A stretch of DNA of 64,000 bases from Odontocerum albicorne (taxonomy: Eukaryota; Arthropoda; Insecta; Trichoptera; Odontoceridae), in contig OX463849.1 in NCBI GenBank assembly GCA_949825065.1, forward strand, positions 27,826,043 through 27,890,042. Direction: 5' to 3'. Of this stretch, positions 23,433 to 33,842 are shown one piece after another (positions within the stretch are counted from its first letter, which is position 1; every line of letters starts with the position of its first letter). The notes under the pieces are model-generated. The model ran no database searches, had not been told where the DNA came from, and was given only the letters and a program-made list of their open reading frames with translations. A program made the translations under genes and the position numbers.

Positions 23433-24002
23433 AAGAGTGGGTCTTTCAAATTGAGCGGTTTTTTAAATTCTTGGATAAAACACAGATGCCGTCGCGAACT
23501 TGCGTGGGTCTTGTGACATTTGAGAAGTGTAATGTATGATATTTATAAAAATGGAGTCGTATACAATATAACAACTCGTTCAAATTGTTGAATTATTTTA
23601 TGTATTGTAATCTCCGGAAACCGTGATGTTAATTGGCCACCAAGACCATGTGATCTGACACTGTTGAACTATTTTCTCTGGGGTTGCGTGAAAAGCCAGG
23701 TCTATAAGAATTACCCCCAATCAGTTCCTGAGCTGATTGGGGGTCATTCTTATAGACCTGGCTTGAAATTATTCGCGTTATTTGTAAGTTAGAACCGCAA
23801 TTATGCCAAAATATCATCGATTTTTTTACAAAAAAGTAGACACCTGTGGCGCTGCAAGAAGTGGACATTTGGCAGATATTATTTTTTGTGTTTAAATGTC
23901 ATACATTATACAATAATTCAATGACCAATAAAAAAATTAAATCAAAGCAAATTGTGTTTTTTTCAAGAATTTAAAAAACCGCTCAATTTGAAAGCCCCTT
24001 TA
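23433..24002 (+). mobile_element. decayed Tc1/mariner-superfamily element with terminal inverted repeats
   Basis: Ends are inverted repeats: CTTTCAAATTGAGCGGTTTT from about 23443 and its complement AAAACCGCTCAATTTGAAAG ending near 23995, with A/T-rich TA-containing flanks. Inside, the plus strand keeps the transposase signature WPPRPCDLTLLNYFLWG followed by CVKSQVYKNY (about 23635-23710), the region around the second catalytic Asp of DDE/D enzymes. Most of the transposase is deleted (element about 570 bp against about 1.3 kb for full members). Immediately after VYKNY the sequence turns back on itself in a 32-bp inverted repeat. Confidence 0.8.
23693..23764. repeat. 32-bp-arm hairpin inside the mariner remnant
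   Basis: AAGCCAGGTCTATAAGAATT at 23693 is matched in reverse by AGACCTGGCTT ending at 23764. The arms are 32 bp with one or two mismatches around an 8-bp loop. The right arm replaces the expected downstream transposase sequence, so it is an inverted duplication made during internal deletion. Confidence 0.92.
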
Positions 24003-24219
24003 TTTTAGTTATTATTTTGAGGCTTTCATATTCGTCTTTATTTTATTTATTTATGTGACAATAACATTTTATGTCGCAGTAACAAACGAATTTATCATTA
24101 CAACTATTTCAACAAAAATAAGCAACTTAAAATATATTTGATAAACCAAAGAATGTATTGTTATTTAAAGAGATGCCAATATCACAATTAACTGTCAGAT
24201 AATACATACATAAATATCA

Positions 24220-24510
24220 TTGTACCGGTTCCCTTCCGGAATAGGCAGGACAACAATCTCCACACTTTTCTATCCAAGCACCTAAATTTCATCGTCATGA
24301 ACGATTTTCTATTATTCATACTTTTAACGTTCCCTTCTTTCAAAATTTGGTCCATTTAGTAGAGCCATGTTTTCTTCAATCCACCTCTTCCACGCAAACC
24401 TAGCACTTCAGACTTGTATACTCGTTTAGTCTTTCTTTCGTCGTTCATTCTTTCCACTCATCTAAACCATCTTATAGCTCCTTTCTTCCGTTAAGTTACT
24501 TATACATATG
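24220..24510 (-). mobile_element. family F fragment
   Basis: Minus-strand pieces: RWFRWVERMNDERKTKRVYK-like, CxxCxxRGRGGLKKTWLY-like and a MKFRCLDRKVW-like end. It is the C-terminal third of family F pol. Confidence 0.6.
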
Positions 24511-24618
24511 ACACTTAAATCCCAAGATATGTACATACTTCCAATTACGTCATATTCTCAACAACTGTATCAACAAAATATCCAACAATTCTCATCACAC
24601 GATCTTCATTTGCATCGG

Positions 24619-24726
24619 TCAAGTGCCTTTGTGACCTCCAAAACCTCCTCTTTGTGTCTTTGTGACCTGCACTCAAGTGCCTTTGTGACCTCCAAAACCT
24701 CCTCACTCCTCGCGCTATCCCTCTTA
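24619..24726. repeat. two tandem 54-bp units
   Basis: TCAAGTGCCTTTGTGACCTC starts at 24619 and 24673. An internal partial copy (TTTGTGTCTTTGTGACCTGC) lies between them. Confidence 0.8.
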
Positions 24727-24869
24727 AAGACCCACTTTGTCGCAATTTAATTGCATTATTGTAGAATTATTATAATAAAATAATAATTTATAGAGCAGAT
24801 TCTCCCGCTCCAAGTTAACATGTATGTTATAACATAGCAAAACCCGTGAGCACTAAATGTCCATCCTTC

Positions 24870-25570
24870 CAAATGATGAATTAATTCATCATCCTGTCGT
24901 GTAGCTAATGACTCCTATGATAGCCTCTGACGACTCCTCTCCATCCATCCCTGCACTCCGCGGCTTGAAGAGCAGTTGATAAGGGTAGTCCTGTTGCGTA
25001 TCTCACTTAGTCAGTCCAACGCATTGGGATTCTTCCTCTTGTGCATCGTCCTTCCACGCCTCCAGTATCTACGAACCTCTCCTAACTATTATTATATACA
25101 TATTTTCGACAAGTGATTCTCAGTTCTTCGAGAATAAGGGCGTCAGTTCGTCTTGCTTTCCATGGAATTCGTAACGTCCTTCTACAGCACCACATTTCAA
25201 ATATATCTATTTTACATCTCTCAATTGCTCTCAGAATTCAAGTCTCTGCGCCATACATGAATATAGCAAAGGCGAGAGACTTAACTAGGCACATTTTCGT
25301 CGTGATGGTGATAGTTCTGCTCTTCCATATCTTTCTCAGCTTTGACGTCACATGTTTTACCTTTTTAAGAAGCGTGGCCATTTCTTCTTCTGACTTGGTA
25401 ATTAAGGTCGTGTCACCTGCATATCTTAGATTTGAGAGCTTTCTTCCACCAATAGCAATCCCGCTGTCCCAATTTTCAAGTGCTCTCCTCATAATATATT
25501 CTCTATATAAGTTTAACAAATCGAGAGAGACGATGCGCCCTTGCCGTACACCCTTTTGCATTTTAAACTG
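24870..25570 (-). mobile_element. RTE-like pol fragment with internal deletion (family G, copy 1)
   Basis: A minus-strand frame (25238-25561) reads GVRQGRIVSLDLLNLYREYI, ALENWDSGIAIGGRKLSNLR, YAGDTTLITKSEEEMATLL, then jumps at VKHVTSK directly into LRKIWKSRTITITTKMCLVK and FAIFMYGAET. Family members have about 60 residues between those blocks (the KTKVM...YLGS region), so a deletion fused them in frame. The catalytic YADD is YAGD. Downstream pieces DAFEMWCCRRTLRIPW and GRIPMRWTD continue to about 24890 with stops. The copy is inactive. Confidence 0.82.
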
Positions 25571-25599
25571 TTTAGACTTAATGTTGTTGACTTTGACTA

Positions 25600-26009
25600 A
25601 CGAATAAAGAGAGATTAGTTATTTTGGAAGAAAGAATAGTTAGTTATGTTTGTGTTGTATTACTCGTATTGTAGTTGGTTTGCCTGTCTCCCAATCGAGG
25701 AGACATGCATCTTAGCAATTTACCGTAGAGACCACTGCTGAAAATCAAAGGAAAATATGTAGAATTTACATTTCAAAGGTTGGGCATTTACATTCTTGCG
25801 ACATGACTCGCTCAAATCATTTAGCAGTGCATAAGCTTTCAATGCTAATTACATTTACGTGACATGGTCATTGCATCACGCTTAATGACCTATACTCGTA
25901 AGAGCATAACACTAATGACGTATTTTATTTTGTAGTTAAAAATGAAAAAAAATCCATATAGGAAAATCACCTTAGTCACCGGGTTAAAAATACACAAACC
26001 AAAAGAAAT
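25600..26009. other. unassigned stretch
   Basis: No repeat or frame recognised; two TACTCGTA octamers at 25661 and 25893. Confidence 0.35.
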
Positions 26010-26225
26010 AATCCAATCAGAAGGAACTCTAAAATTAGAAGAAATTCTAAAATTAGAAGAAATACTCAAATCAGAAGAAGTAATCAAATCAAAATAAATA
26101 CTGTAATCAGAAGAAATACTCTAATGAGAAGAAATACTGAAATTAGAAGAAATACTCAAATTAGAAGAAATACTCAAATCAGAATAAATACTAAAATGAA
26201 AAGAAGTACTCAGATCTGAATTCTC
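26010..26225. repeat. degenerate 18-bp minisatellite
   Basis: About eleven units near AAATTAGAAGAAATACTC, with substitutions such as AATCAGAAGTAATC. Confidence 0.8.
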
Positions 26226-26289
26226 CATTCATTGCATAAAAATCAATTGATCATCAGGTTTTTAACTTTATAGACCTTATGTCCACGTC

Positions 26290-26845
26290 GACATTTTATG
26301 TAAGATATTTGTCACTCAAATATTGTATGTAAGCTGTTTGTTATTCAAATAATTTATATACGCTGTTTGGCATTCAAATATTTTATGGAAGTCGATTGTC
26401 CTTCAAAAAAAAATTGTAAGCTTTTTGTCATTCAATGCTTTATGGAAGCCGTTTGTCATTCAATATTTAATAAAATCTGTTTGTCATTCAATTATTTTAT
26501 AAAAACTGTTTGTCATTCAAATATTTTGTGTAAGCTGTTTGTATTCAAATATTTTATGTAAATTGTTTGGCATTCAATATTTTATAGAAGCTGTTTGTCA
26601 TTCAAATATTTTATGTAAGCTATTTTTCATTCAAATATTTTATGTAAACTGTTAGTCATTCAATATTTTATGGAAGCTGTTTTTCATTAAAATATTTTAT
26701 GTTAACTGTTTGTCATTCGAATATTGTATGTAAGCTGTTTGTTATTTAAATATTGTATGTAAGCTGTTGTCATTAAATATTTTATGAAAGCTGTTTGTCA
26801 TTAAAATATTTTATGTAAGCTGTTTATCATTAAAATATTTTTTCG
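26290..26845. repeat. degenerate 28-29-bp minisatellite
   Basis: About nineteen units near AAGCTGTTTGTCATTCAAAT followed by ATTTTATGT. Small frames across it are a by-product of the period. Confidence 0.85.
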
Positions 26846-27346
26846 GGCTTGTATCTGCCTTATGTTTGTCTCAGTCCAAGCTAGATTCGAATTGATTTCA
26901 ATATTACTTTTAAATGTTCAAAACCGATTAAACTTGGATAAAATTAACATAAATTTCTCAAACACTTCATGCATTCCCCCTACAACATTATACGACAAAG
27001 TTACATCCATGTTTTGAACAACTGTTTACCATACGGAGTCTAAAACGAAGCAACTACGAGTATATTCAAAAGTGAAATGCATACAAAAGGAAGGCGAGCT
27101 AAACCAAAAGAGGTGGAGGCAAACTGGAACAGGAGTAGCGGAGAACTTCGACACAAGGCATAGTTTGGAACATTTGGACAGGTGCAGTGAACTGCACACT
27201 GCACACTGCTACCCTGTACTGTACTAGAATATACATGTTCTTTTGCAGGAGGGGTGGAAAATTTTAGTTTGTTATGTGAATTAATTGGCAGATTTGAAAT
27301 AGTTGTATTTGTAAATCCTGGAGACCTGAATGACACTGGTTGCGCG
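26846..27346. other. unassigned stretch
   Basis: Contains a short run of GCACACTGCACACTGC near 27185; otherwise nothing recognised. Confidence 0.35.
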
Positions 27347-27503
27347 AATAAGGTATTATACTCGTATGATCTAATAAGTTATTATACTCGTATGATCTAA
27401 TAAGGTATTATACTCGTATGATCTAATAAGGTATTATACTCGTATGATCTAATAAGGTATCGTACTCGTATGATCTAATAAAGTATTATACTCGTATGAT
27501 CTG
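27347..27503. repeat. 26-bp tandem repeat, 6 units, carrying TACTCGTA
   Basis: The octamer TACTCGTA occurs at 27359, 27385, 27411, 27437, 27463 and 27489, exactly 26 bp apart. The rest of the unit is TGATCTAATAAGGTATTA with four or five substitutions over the array. Confidence 0.95.
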
Positions 27504-27756
27504 ATAATTAAATTGGATTATGAGTTACAAAACGTTTTGTTCCATAATAGTGGTGAAAAATTATTATTTGTACGTCTCTTGCATATCGAGACTGCACACA
27601 TTAGATAATCAGTGTGGGCATTGTATTTGACTACTTGCAGGAATAAAGTGAAGACGTTGTTCTTTCCGGGATAACTTGATTGAATTGTATAGATGTACGC
27701 TTTGTTGTGTTGATCTATCATACGGTTTTTTTTCTATTGATTAATGCTGCTTACAT

Positions 27757-28200
27757 GTCAATGTTGAATTCTATATGTTGTTGTTTTTTGTGTTAATGTT
27801 AATTCTATATGCTGTTGTTTTTATGTCAATGTTAAATTCTGTATGCTGTTGTTTTTATGCCAATGCCAAATTGTATATGTTGATATTTTTATGTCAATGT
27901 CAAATTCTGTGTTGTTTTAATATCAATGTTAAATTCTGTATTTTGTTGTTTTTACATCAATGTTAAATTCGATATGTTGTTGTTTTTTTATGTCGATGTC
28001 AAAGTCTATATGTTGTTGTTTTTTTATGACAATGTCAAATTCTATAAATTCTATATGTTGTTGTTATGTAAATGTTAAATTTTATATGTTGTTGTTTTTA
28101 TGTCAATGTCAAATTCTATATGTTGTGGTTTTTATGTAAATGTTAAATTCTTTATTTTGTTGTTTTTATGTCAAATTCTATAAGTATGTTGTTGTTTTTA
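27757..28200. repeat. degenerate 34-bp minisatellite, about 13 units
   Basis: Unit near GTCAATGTTAAATTCTATAT followed by GTTGTTGTTTTTAT, with frequent indels. Confidence 0.85.
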
Positions 28201-28269
28201 AATTTTTGTAACAAAAAGGTCATTGTACCATTAAAATAAACAAAATAAATAAAAATATGGTAATTAATA

Positions 28270-28600
28270 AAAATCTGCTATTGGGTAGCGTTTTCTCAGG
28301 TGATGAAAGGGTTAAGAGATATATCGAAACGCATATAGCGATAGGAAACAATGTCAAATGTCTACTTAAACATATTTACTCGAACTAGACAGTACCAAAA
28401 TCTGCCAACATAGAAGTCAATGACAGTATTTTAGTTGTAATTTTAATGTATAGGAGTGAAACATAAACGTGGAAAAATACTGAAAGAAGCCGAATAAATG
28501 CTGTAGAAATTCGTGCATTGAAAATAATAATGGGGGGACAAAGCATAAATGTAAACTCTTCGAAGGAACGTCACGTAGCCACAGATTCAAAAGATAACAT
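28270..28600 (+). mobile_element. family F fragment
   Basis: Starts in the middle of the F protein (FSGDERVKRYIETHIAIGNN-like), through NSILVVILMYRSET-like and NAVEIRALKIIMGGQSI-like sequence, then drifts off. It lacks the C-terminal part. Confidence 0.62.
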
Positions 28601-28609
28601 GGAGACACC

Positions 28610-29700
28610 CCACCCCATTAAGGGATCTGAATACAAAGAGATAAATTTTAAAATTAATTTCTTCGCGACGCATAAATGTTAACACCCTTTTCTGAACAGA
28701 GTATACTATAGTTCGATCTAAACCCGAACATAGCAGAAAGTTGGGAACTAGGAAGGCTGATTAATCTGCTGAAGAAACGTTGCAGAGTCCGACCATCCCT
28801 GGGGGCTGTAGATAACGTCTGACGAAAATCCTAACATATGGGGACACATTTCAAAACTTTTATTTCTAACTCTTTCTCAAAACCAATTTGACAAAGAGTT
28901 ACCCAAAGTATACGGATACGAGTACTAAGTGTAAACTACATCCAAGGATGTGCAAAACAAAAAAATTCTAAATATTTGTTAATTGTTACACCTACCTATC
29001 CCATCACATAATGTCCCTTACGAGGTAGGCAGATAGGATCGATTGTCACACATTGCGGTCTTTACAGACATTCATCGCATACTACCGCATCTATGCCGTA
29101 GTTCGTCTTATACAACTCCTTATTTTCCTAATATTTTTAACCTTACTATTTTTCTATAGTCAGCTCCTTTCATTTTCTTCGTTTTGCAGCAAAACTCGAA
29201 AAATCCAATTCTTCCTGTTCTATGTAAGCGTTGTTCCGCTGAAAACTAATCTAAGTTCTTTACCACTATAAAACAAGTCTTCGACAATTACGTAAGTCTA
29301 CTTGGTAAAATTTGGTAATATTTTGTGATATATGTACATTAGTATATTGAATTTAAATATACATATTTATATTAAATAATTTTAAACAATGACTTTGCAA
29401 TTTATTATTACTACTGCTTTTTGTATCTCCATGTTAGTTTAAGACAAAGTTTTGTATTTTTTGTCAATAATTTTAAGTACTTGTATAACTTGTCATATGT
29501 TCATTTGTATATATAGTAAAAGGCACTGTTGTGTCGTTAATTAAATAAATAAGTAAAATAAAAACGCTCTACTTGTGTTAATCTGCTTTTTATTTTGGTA
29601 TAAAATTTAAAAGTTAACGGTAGTGCCGAATGTTACTAACTTTATGTATTAAAAACGTCAATAAAAATCGAGGTATATTTTTCACTTTATCACTGATGAC
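28610..29700. other. unassigned stretch
   Basis: About 1.1 kb without a recognised repeat or frame; one TACGAGTA at 28917. Confidence 0.35.
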
Positions 29701-29701
29701 C

Positions 29702-29825
29702 TACGTGGCCTAGTTGGTATGTCGCGTATCTTCCAGCGCGGAGGTTGCGGGTTCGATCCCGCTGAAGCCCTTTTTTTAAAGGATTCCGGTCTGGTTTTCA
29801 TTAAAGGACTTCTTTTTGGTTTGTA
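29702..29825 (+). mobile_element. SINE S, copy 3 (5' half)
   Basis: The best-preserved tRNA-like head: ACGTGGCCTAGTTGGTATGT (A box) and GCGGGTTCGATCCCGC (B box in a self-pairing T arm). The body follows as far as AAAGGATTCCGGTCTGGTTT and TCATTAAAGG, then stops. Confidence 0.75.
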
Positions 29826-29989
29826 AGTTCCCAACTCATTACTTCAAAGCGTTTCAGTTTTGCCAACTTTCCTTTCGCTTAATTTTACTAAAGAAATTTT
29901 TCGTTAATTTCTGCGACCAAATACGACCTTCAAATAAAATATAGTAAATTAGGGGAGAGACGAATAATAATTAACGACGCGAGACAAGA

Positions 29990-30115
29990 TAAAAACATCG
30001 GCTTGTTGTGGTAGCGTAGTCTACCACAGTGGTGCTCGCTTGGTCAGCCGAGCGGAGCGAGATAGCGGCGCTAATTAGTGCTTTATCTCTTAACAAGGCT
30101 TCATAAAGCACAACA
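29990..30115. other. GC-rich islet with short inverted repeats
   Basis: TTGTGGTAGCGTAG is answered by CTACCACAGTGG, and a run of GGTCAGCCGAGCGGAGCGAG stands out from AT-rich surroundings. I do not recognise the element; a SINE or MITE is possible. Confidence 0.3.
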
Positions 30116-30544
30116 ACGCTTGATGGGTTATTTTTAAGGAGTTGACACATTTTAATTTTGTGACAAGTATTGTTCTTTTATATTTGAATTGAAAAAGCAC
30201 TTTTACGATGTTCACTAGTTTATCGTGTTAAGTTGAAAATCTTTTTAATATCTCGATAGCAAGACGCAAATATACGCGATAAAACTGCATATTTTGTGTA
30301 GAGTATCTGTTATTACAAATTTTGCCAGAGTAAGAAATGATCGAAATAAAGATAACTGTTTGTAAGAAGAGATGGAAGTTAGAAGTACAATTAAGTCGTC
30401 ATGGAAGACACGTGCTAGTTTATCTGGACTTATGGTATTATTTCAATACAAACTACAAATTGCATATGTTTCATATTCAATCTAAAAAAATATTGTATCA
30501 TTATATCACATATTGTCATTTTATATTCTGATTCCTATGTCATG

Positions 30545-30900
30545 GTGATAAAAATGTGTGATAGGGAAAATTGATGTGATATATATGAGTGAAACATGAA
30601 CGTGAAAAATTACTGAAAGGAGCCGAATAAGTGCTATGGAAATGAGAATACATGGGATGACAATACATGGGATGACAATACATGCGACGACAATACATGC
30701 GACGACAATACATGCGACGACAATACATGCGACGACAATACATGCGACGACAATACTTGCGACGACAACACATGCGACGACAATACATGGGATGACAATA
30801 CATGGGATGACAATATATGACAGAATACGGAATGAGGCTGATCTATTAAGTACGATTAATAAAAGCACTCTGAGAATGTGAGACGTGTAGAACGAATGAA
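30545..30900 (+). mobile_element. family F fragment expanded by a 15-bp array
   Basis: F blocks flank the array: YMSETxTxKITERSRIS-like before it and YDRIRNEADLLSTINKSTLR after it. In other copies these parts are separated only by about 'RRIHGVTM'. Here that point is a tandem array (30647-30811). Downstream the copy ends near 30900. Confidence 0.65.
30647..30811. repeat. 15-bp tandem array, 11 units
   Basis: Units start every 15 bp from 30647. Units 1-2 and 10-11 read AATACATGGGATGAC and units 3-9 AATACATGCGACGAC (with one change each in units 8 and 9). The unit is a piece of family F itself, and the multiple-of-3 period keeps the frame open (repeating IHATT). Confidence 0.97.
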
Positions 30901-30904
30901 CGAT

Positions 30905-31080
30905 GTTTAAAGAAGGTATTCTGCTAGTTGGGCAGTACTTTCTTAGGTGATGTAATAACCATGAGAGTTATCGAACGGTGTGTAACGATGGGAAACAAAA
31001 ACAATCGGACATTAAAACATATATACTCCAATCGTACAGCATACAAATCTGCTAAGATGTCAGTCCGTGACAATATTTCA
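30905..31080 (+). mobile_element. family F upstream fragment placed downstream
   Basis: Contains FLRxCNNHESYRTVCNDGKQ-like and the TCCAATCGTACAGCATACAA block that normally precedes the region at 30545. Its order relative to that fragment is reversed, so this is a second F copy or a rearrangement. Confidence 0.5.
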
Positions 31081-31089
31081 CATATTATG

Positions 31090-31359
31090 TTAAATATGGC
31101 ATTTTAATTATTTTCTCGATATAAGGTTAGCCCAATAACATTGAAAAATACAAAAAATGTTAACATTAAAAAAATTATATCAAATTATGTGTATGCATAC
31201 ATACATACACACACAAATACACATATACTCGTATATACGCATATGTATATACACACATACACATATATTCAAAGTCACTTAAATAAGTTGATGAGTGCTT
31301 TCTAACGCGCTCAATCTTAGAAGAAAATTTTATTTTGCTTGTGGTAATGTGATATGAAA
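31090..31359. repeat. repeat h, left part (split by H1)
   Basis: Matches 61450-61720: AATGTTAACATTAAAAA, CACATATATTCAAAGTCACT, TGATGAGTGCTTTCTAACGC and GGTAATGTGATATGAAAT. A run of ATAC/ATAT microsatellite lies inside. Confidence 0.8.
31350..31359. other. target-site duplication, left, of H1
   Basis: GATATGAAAT here and again at 32297-32306 bound the H1 insertion. Confidence 0.85.
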
Positions 31360-32296
31360 TCTTCTCCCTGGCTCCATCCCAACTCACTGTCTGCAAAGAA
31401 TGTTGGGGTCAGCTCTCCTTGTCCTCAGGTTGTATACTCTTCTGTCGCGGACTACGTCCCCCAGACCGTGCCTCTGCATCAGGTTATCTTTTTGCACCAC
31501 CCATGAATTTTTTGGTCTTCCTCTGGTTGTTAATCGAGGAAGATCCATGGAGATTGTCTGGTTCACAATGTGATCGGGTGCTCTGCGTCCAACGTGCCCA
31601 TACCATCTCAATCGCCTCTCCTCCATCTTACTGTTGATGTCTGTAACACCTAGGCTTCCACGAATGCGTGAGCTTTTTATTTTGTCTCTTAGACACACCA
31701 GCTGGCCATCTTAGCATGCGCATTTCAGCAGTTTCTAGTTGCCTGGAGAAAGACTTATACATCGTCCAGTATTCGGAGCCATAGAGGAGTGCGGGTCTGA
31801 CAATCGTTTGGTATACTTTTTCTTTTAACTTTACTGGCATTTTCGGATCACATAGAACTCCCGTCATTGATCTAAACTACATCCATCCCACACTAATTAT
31901 ATGTGTTACATCTGCTGCACATCCTCCATCGCTATTGATGAGTAACCCAAGATACTTATAGGAGTCATAATTTGGTAATGTTTCTCCATCCATTTGCATT
32001 ACGGGAGTGACAGCATTTGTGTTTTCAAATGGTAGGTACAGATACTCTGTTATTTCTGCTCAGTCTCAATACTTTGTCCTCCAAGATTCTTCTTTACGTT
32101 TCCAGACTATTTTGCAGATCTTCATGTTTTTCACTTATTAATACGATATAGTCTGCAAATAGTAGGATCTTTAGGAGACTGTTCATTTCCTGGTTAGTTA
32201 AATAGTCCATGACTAAGATGAACAGTAGCGGTCTGAGTACCGATCCTTGATGCACCCCCACCTTTGTAGGAAATTCTAGTGAAGTTCCCGAAGTGC
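31360..32296 (-). mobile_element. RTE-like retrotransposon H1, 5'-truncated, inserted in repeat h
   Basis: Minus-strand blocks in order: FPTKVGVHQGSVLRPLLFIL, LLKILLFADYIVLISEKHED, then VLCDPKMPVKLKEKVYQTIV, RPALLYGSEYWTMYKSF, LETAEMRMLRWPAGVS, DKIKSSRIRGSLGVTDI and EERRLRWYGHVGRRAPDH, ending TRRADPNILCRQ. This is RT palm, thumb and the post-RT region of a BovB/RTE-type pol. The catalytic FADD is FADY and at least two frameshifts divide it, so it is dead. The 3' end (GCCAGGGAGAAG on the minus strand) abuts the left target duplication. Confidence 0.9.
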
Positions 32297-32340
32297 GATA
32301 TGAAATAACATATGTCAATATCCGAAGCAGTCAGTAAAAT
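32297..32340. repeat. repeat h, right part
   Basis: ATGTCAATATCCGAAGCAGT continues repeat h exactly where 61720-61760 does after GATATGAAAT. Confidence 0.85.
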
Positions 32341-32735
32341 CGCTTTGTTGCTGAAGTGAAAACGCTTCACTGATGAAATGAAACTGCTGAGTTTAATTTC
32401 TTAAGCAAACCTTTATTATTATTGAACAAAAATCGCTTAATAGCTGAAGAAAAATCACACCATTACTGAAATTAAACCACTATAAGCGAAATCCTTTCAT
32501 TACTGAAGTGACCTCTTCATTTATAATGTAAACCCACTTCATTACTGAAGTAAAACCGTTTCAACGCTCAAGTAAAATCACTTCATTACAGAAGTGAAAC
32601 TGTTTCATATCTGAAACGAAACGTTTTATAACTAAAGTGAAAGACCTATCTTATGTAAAACCGCTTCCCTGCTGAAATACAATCGCGACATTGCTGAAGT
32701 GAAACGATTTCATAATAGAAATAAAACCGAAGAAA
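32340..32735. repeat. degenerate tandem repeat of self-complementary units
   Basis: About fourteen loose copies of a 26-28-bp unit near CTTCATTACTGAAGTGAAAC. Each unit carries the palindrome-like core CTTCA....TGAAG. Confidence 0.75.
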
Positions 32736-32803
32736 GAATTTCCGTTTATTATTTTACCAACTGTCGTAAAATATAAATTATCGTTTTGTTACATGTAAAT
32801 TTC

Positions 32804-32963
32804 AAGATTCCCTTTAGTGAATTAACACACGAAATGAACCAATAAGATTCCCTTTAGTGAATTAACACACGAAATGAACCAATAAGATTCCCTTTAGTGA
32901 ATTAACACACGAAATGAACCAATAAGATTCCCTTTAGTGAATTAACACACGAAATGAACCAAC
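32804..32963. repeat. four perfect tandem 40-bp units
   Basis: AAGATTCCCTTTAGTGAATT starts at 32804, 32844, 32884 and 32924, each followed by AACACACGAAATGAACCAAT. Only the last unit ends differently (CAAC). Confidence 0.97.
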
Positions 32964-32969
32964 AAGAAA

Positions 32970-33842
32970 ACATCGTCTCTAAAGCGCAAAATGTTCATAT
33001 TAATTTCCTCCGAGTCTTTGCCACGGTCTTGGTGTCTCTTTGCATACCCATACCGCAGGGGGTCTTAAAGGGCAATCAAATTATAATTGACTGGAATTTC
33101 CTTAATTACTGCGCGCGGAGGGTGGGTCAACCTTCATCAAATTTGAAGAGAAAATCTTCTATAGGAAGGGTGCTGTGTGGGAGACGAACTGGTGTATGAA
33201 TGAAATGAGTTGCGGATGAAAAAATTGGCTAATTAAATTCTATTTCATATTTCAACAAGTAGAATTCAATAATAGAATAAAGTATTGTACTACATTTTCG
33301 CTGTATATATTGAAATCGCCGTCGTCGTTGATGGACCTCGCAGTCGATGATCCATTCGCCACTCAAATGTCAATCTTGAGCTGTTCCTCCACGTCGATCG
33401 TGATCTTCGCACATGTGGATGCTACTGAGTCACCTGGTAATGCTGACGCATGTTCATAGAATGCGGACTGTTTTTCAAACATGTAGCTGTTAAGACGCTA
33501 TCAGCCTGAGATGTTGAGACGCTATCAGAACAGATGGCTCTCTACTTTCCACCATCCTGAGCCTCCAGATCCCTGTCTGCAGGTGCTCCCCACAGTCTCC
33601 AAGTCTCGCACTGTCCTTTTAGCGCATCGTCTGTCGACTACCCTTTCGCTTGCCCATTAATTCCCCGTGTAAGACGTGTTTTGGGAGCCTATTATATGAT
33701 ATATATGTATTCAGTAAAGCATGTAGGGTGTAGTGCCATGCAGTAATCTTATACAGTCATCCAGAAAGATAATTAAATAAGCTCACAAAACATATTATTA
33801 ATTCTGGTGTATTTACTTCATTTTATCATCCCTTAAATCTTT
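32970..33842. other. unassigned stretch with a GC-rich part
   Basis: 33300-33690 is clearly GC-richer than its surroundings and has no long frame. It may be an LTR or other element part, but I cannot place it. Confidence 0.3.

Noticed and set aside
29705..29770. Possible tRNA gene at the best SINE S head
   Set aside because: The T arm pairs, but the acceptor and anticodon arms do not, and the SINE body follows directly.
30521..30868. Frame with repeated VVACIVVAC as a possible silk or antifreeze-type protein
   Set aside because: It is the antisense of the 15-bp array inside family F and has no start context or flanking protein sequence.
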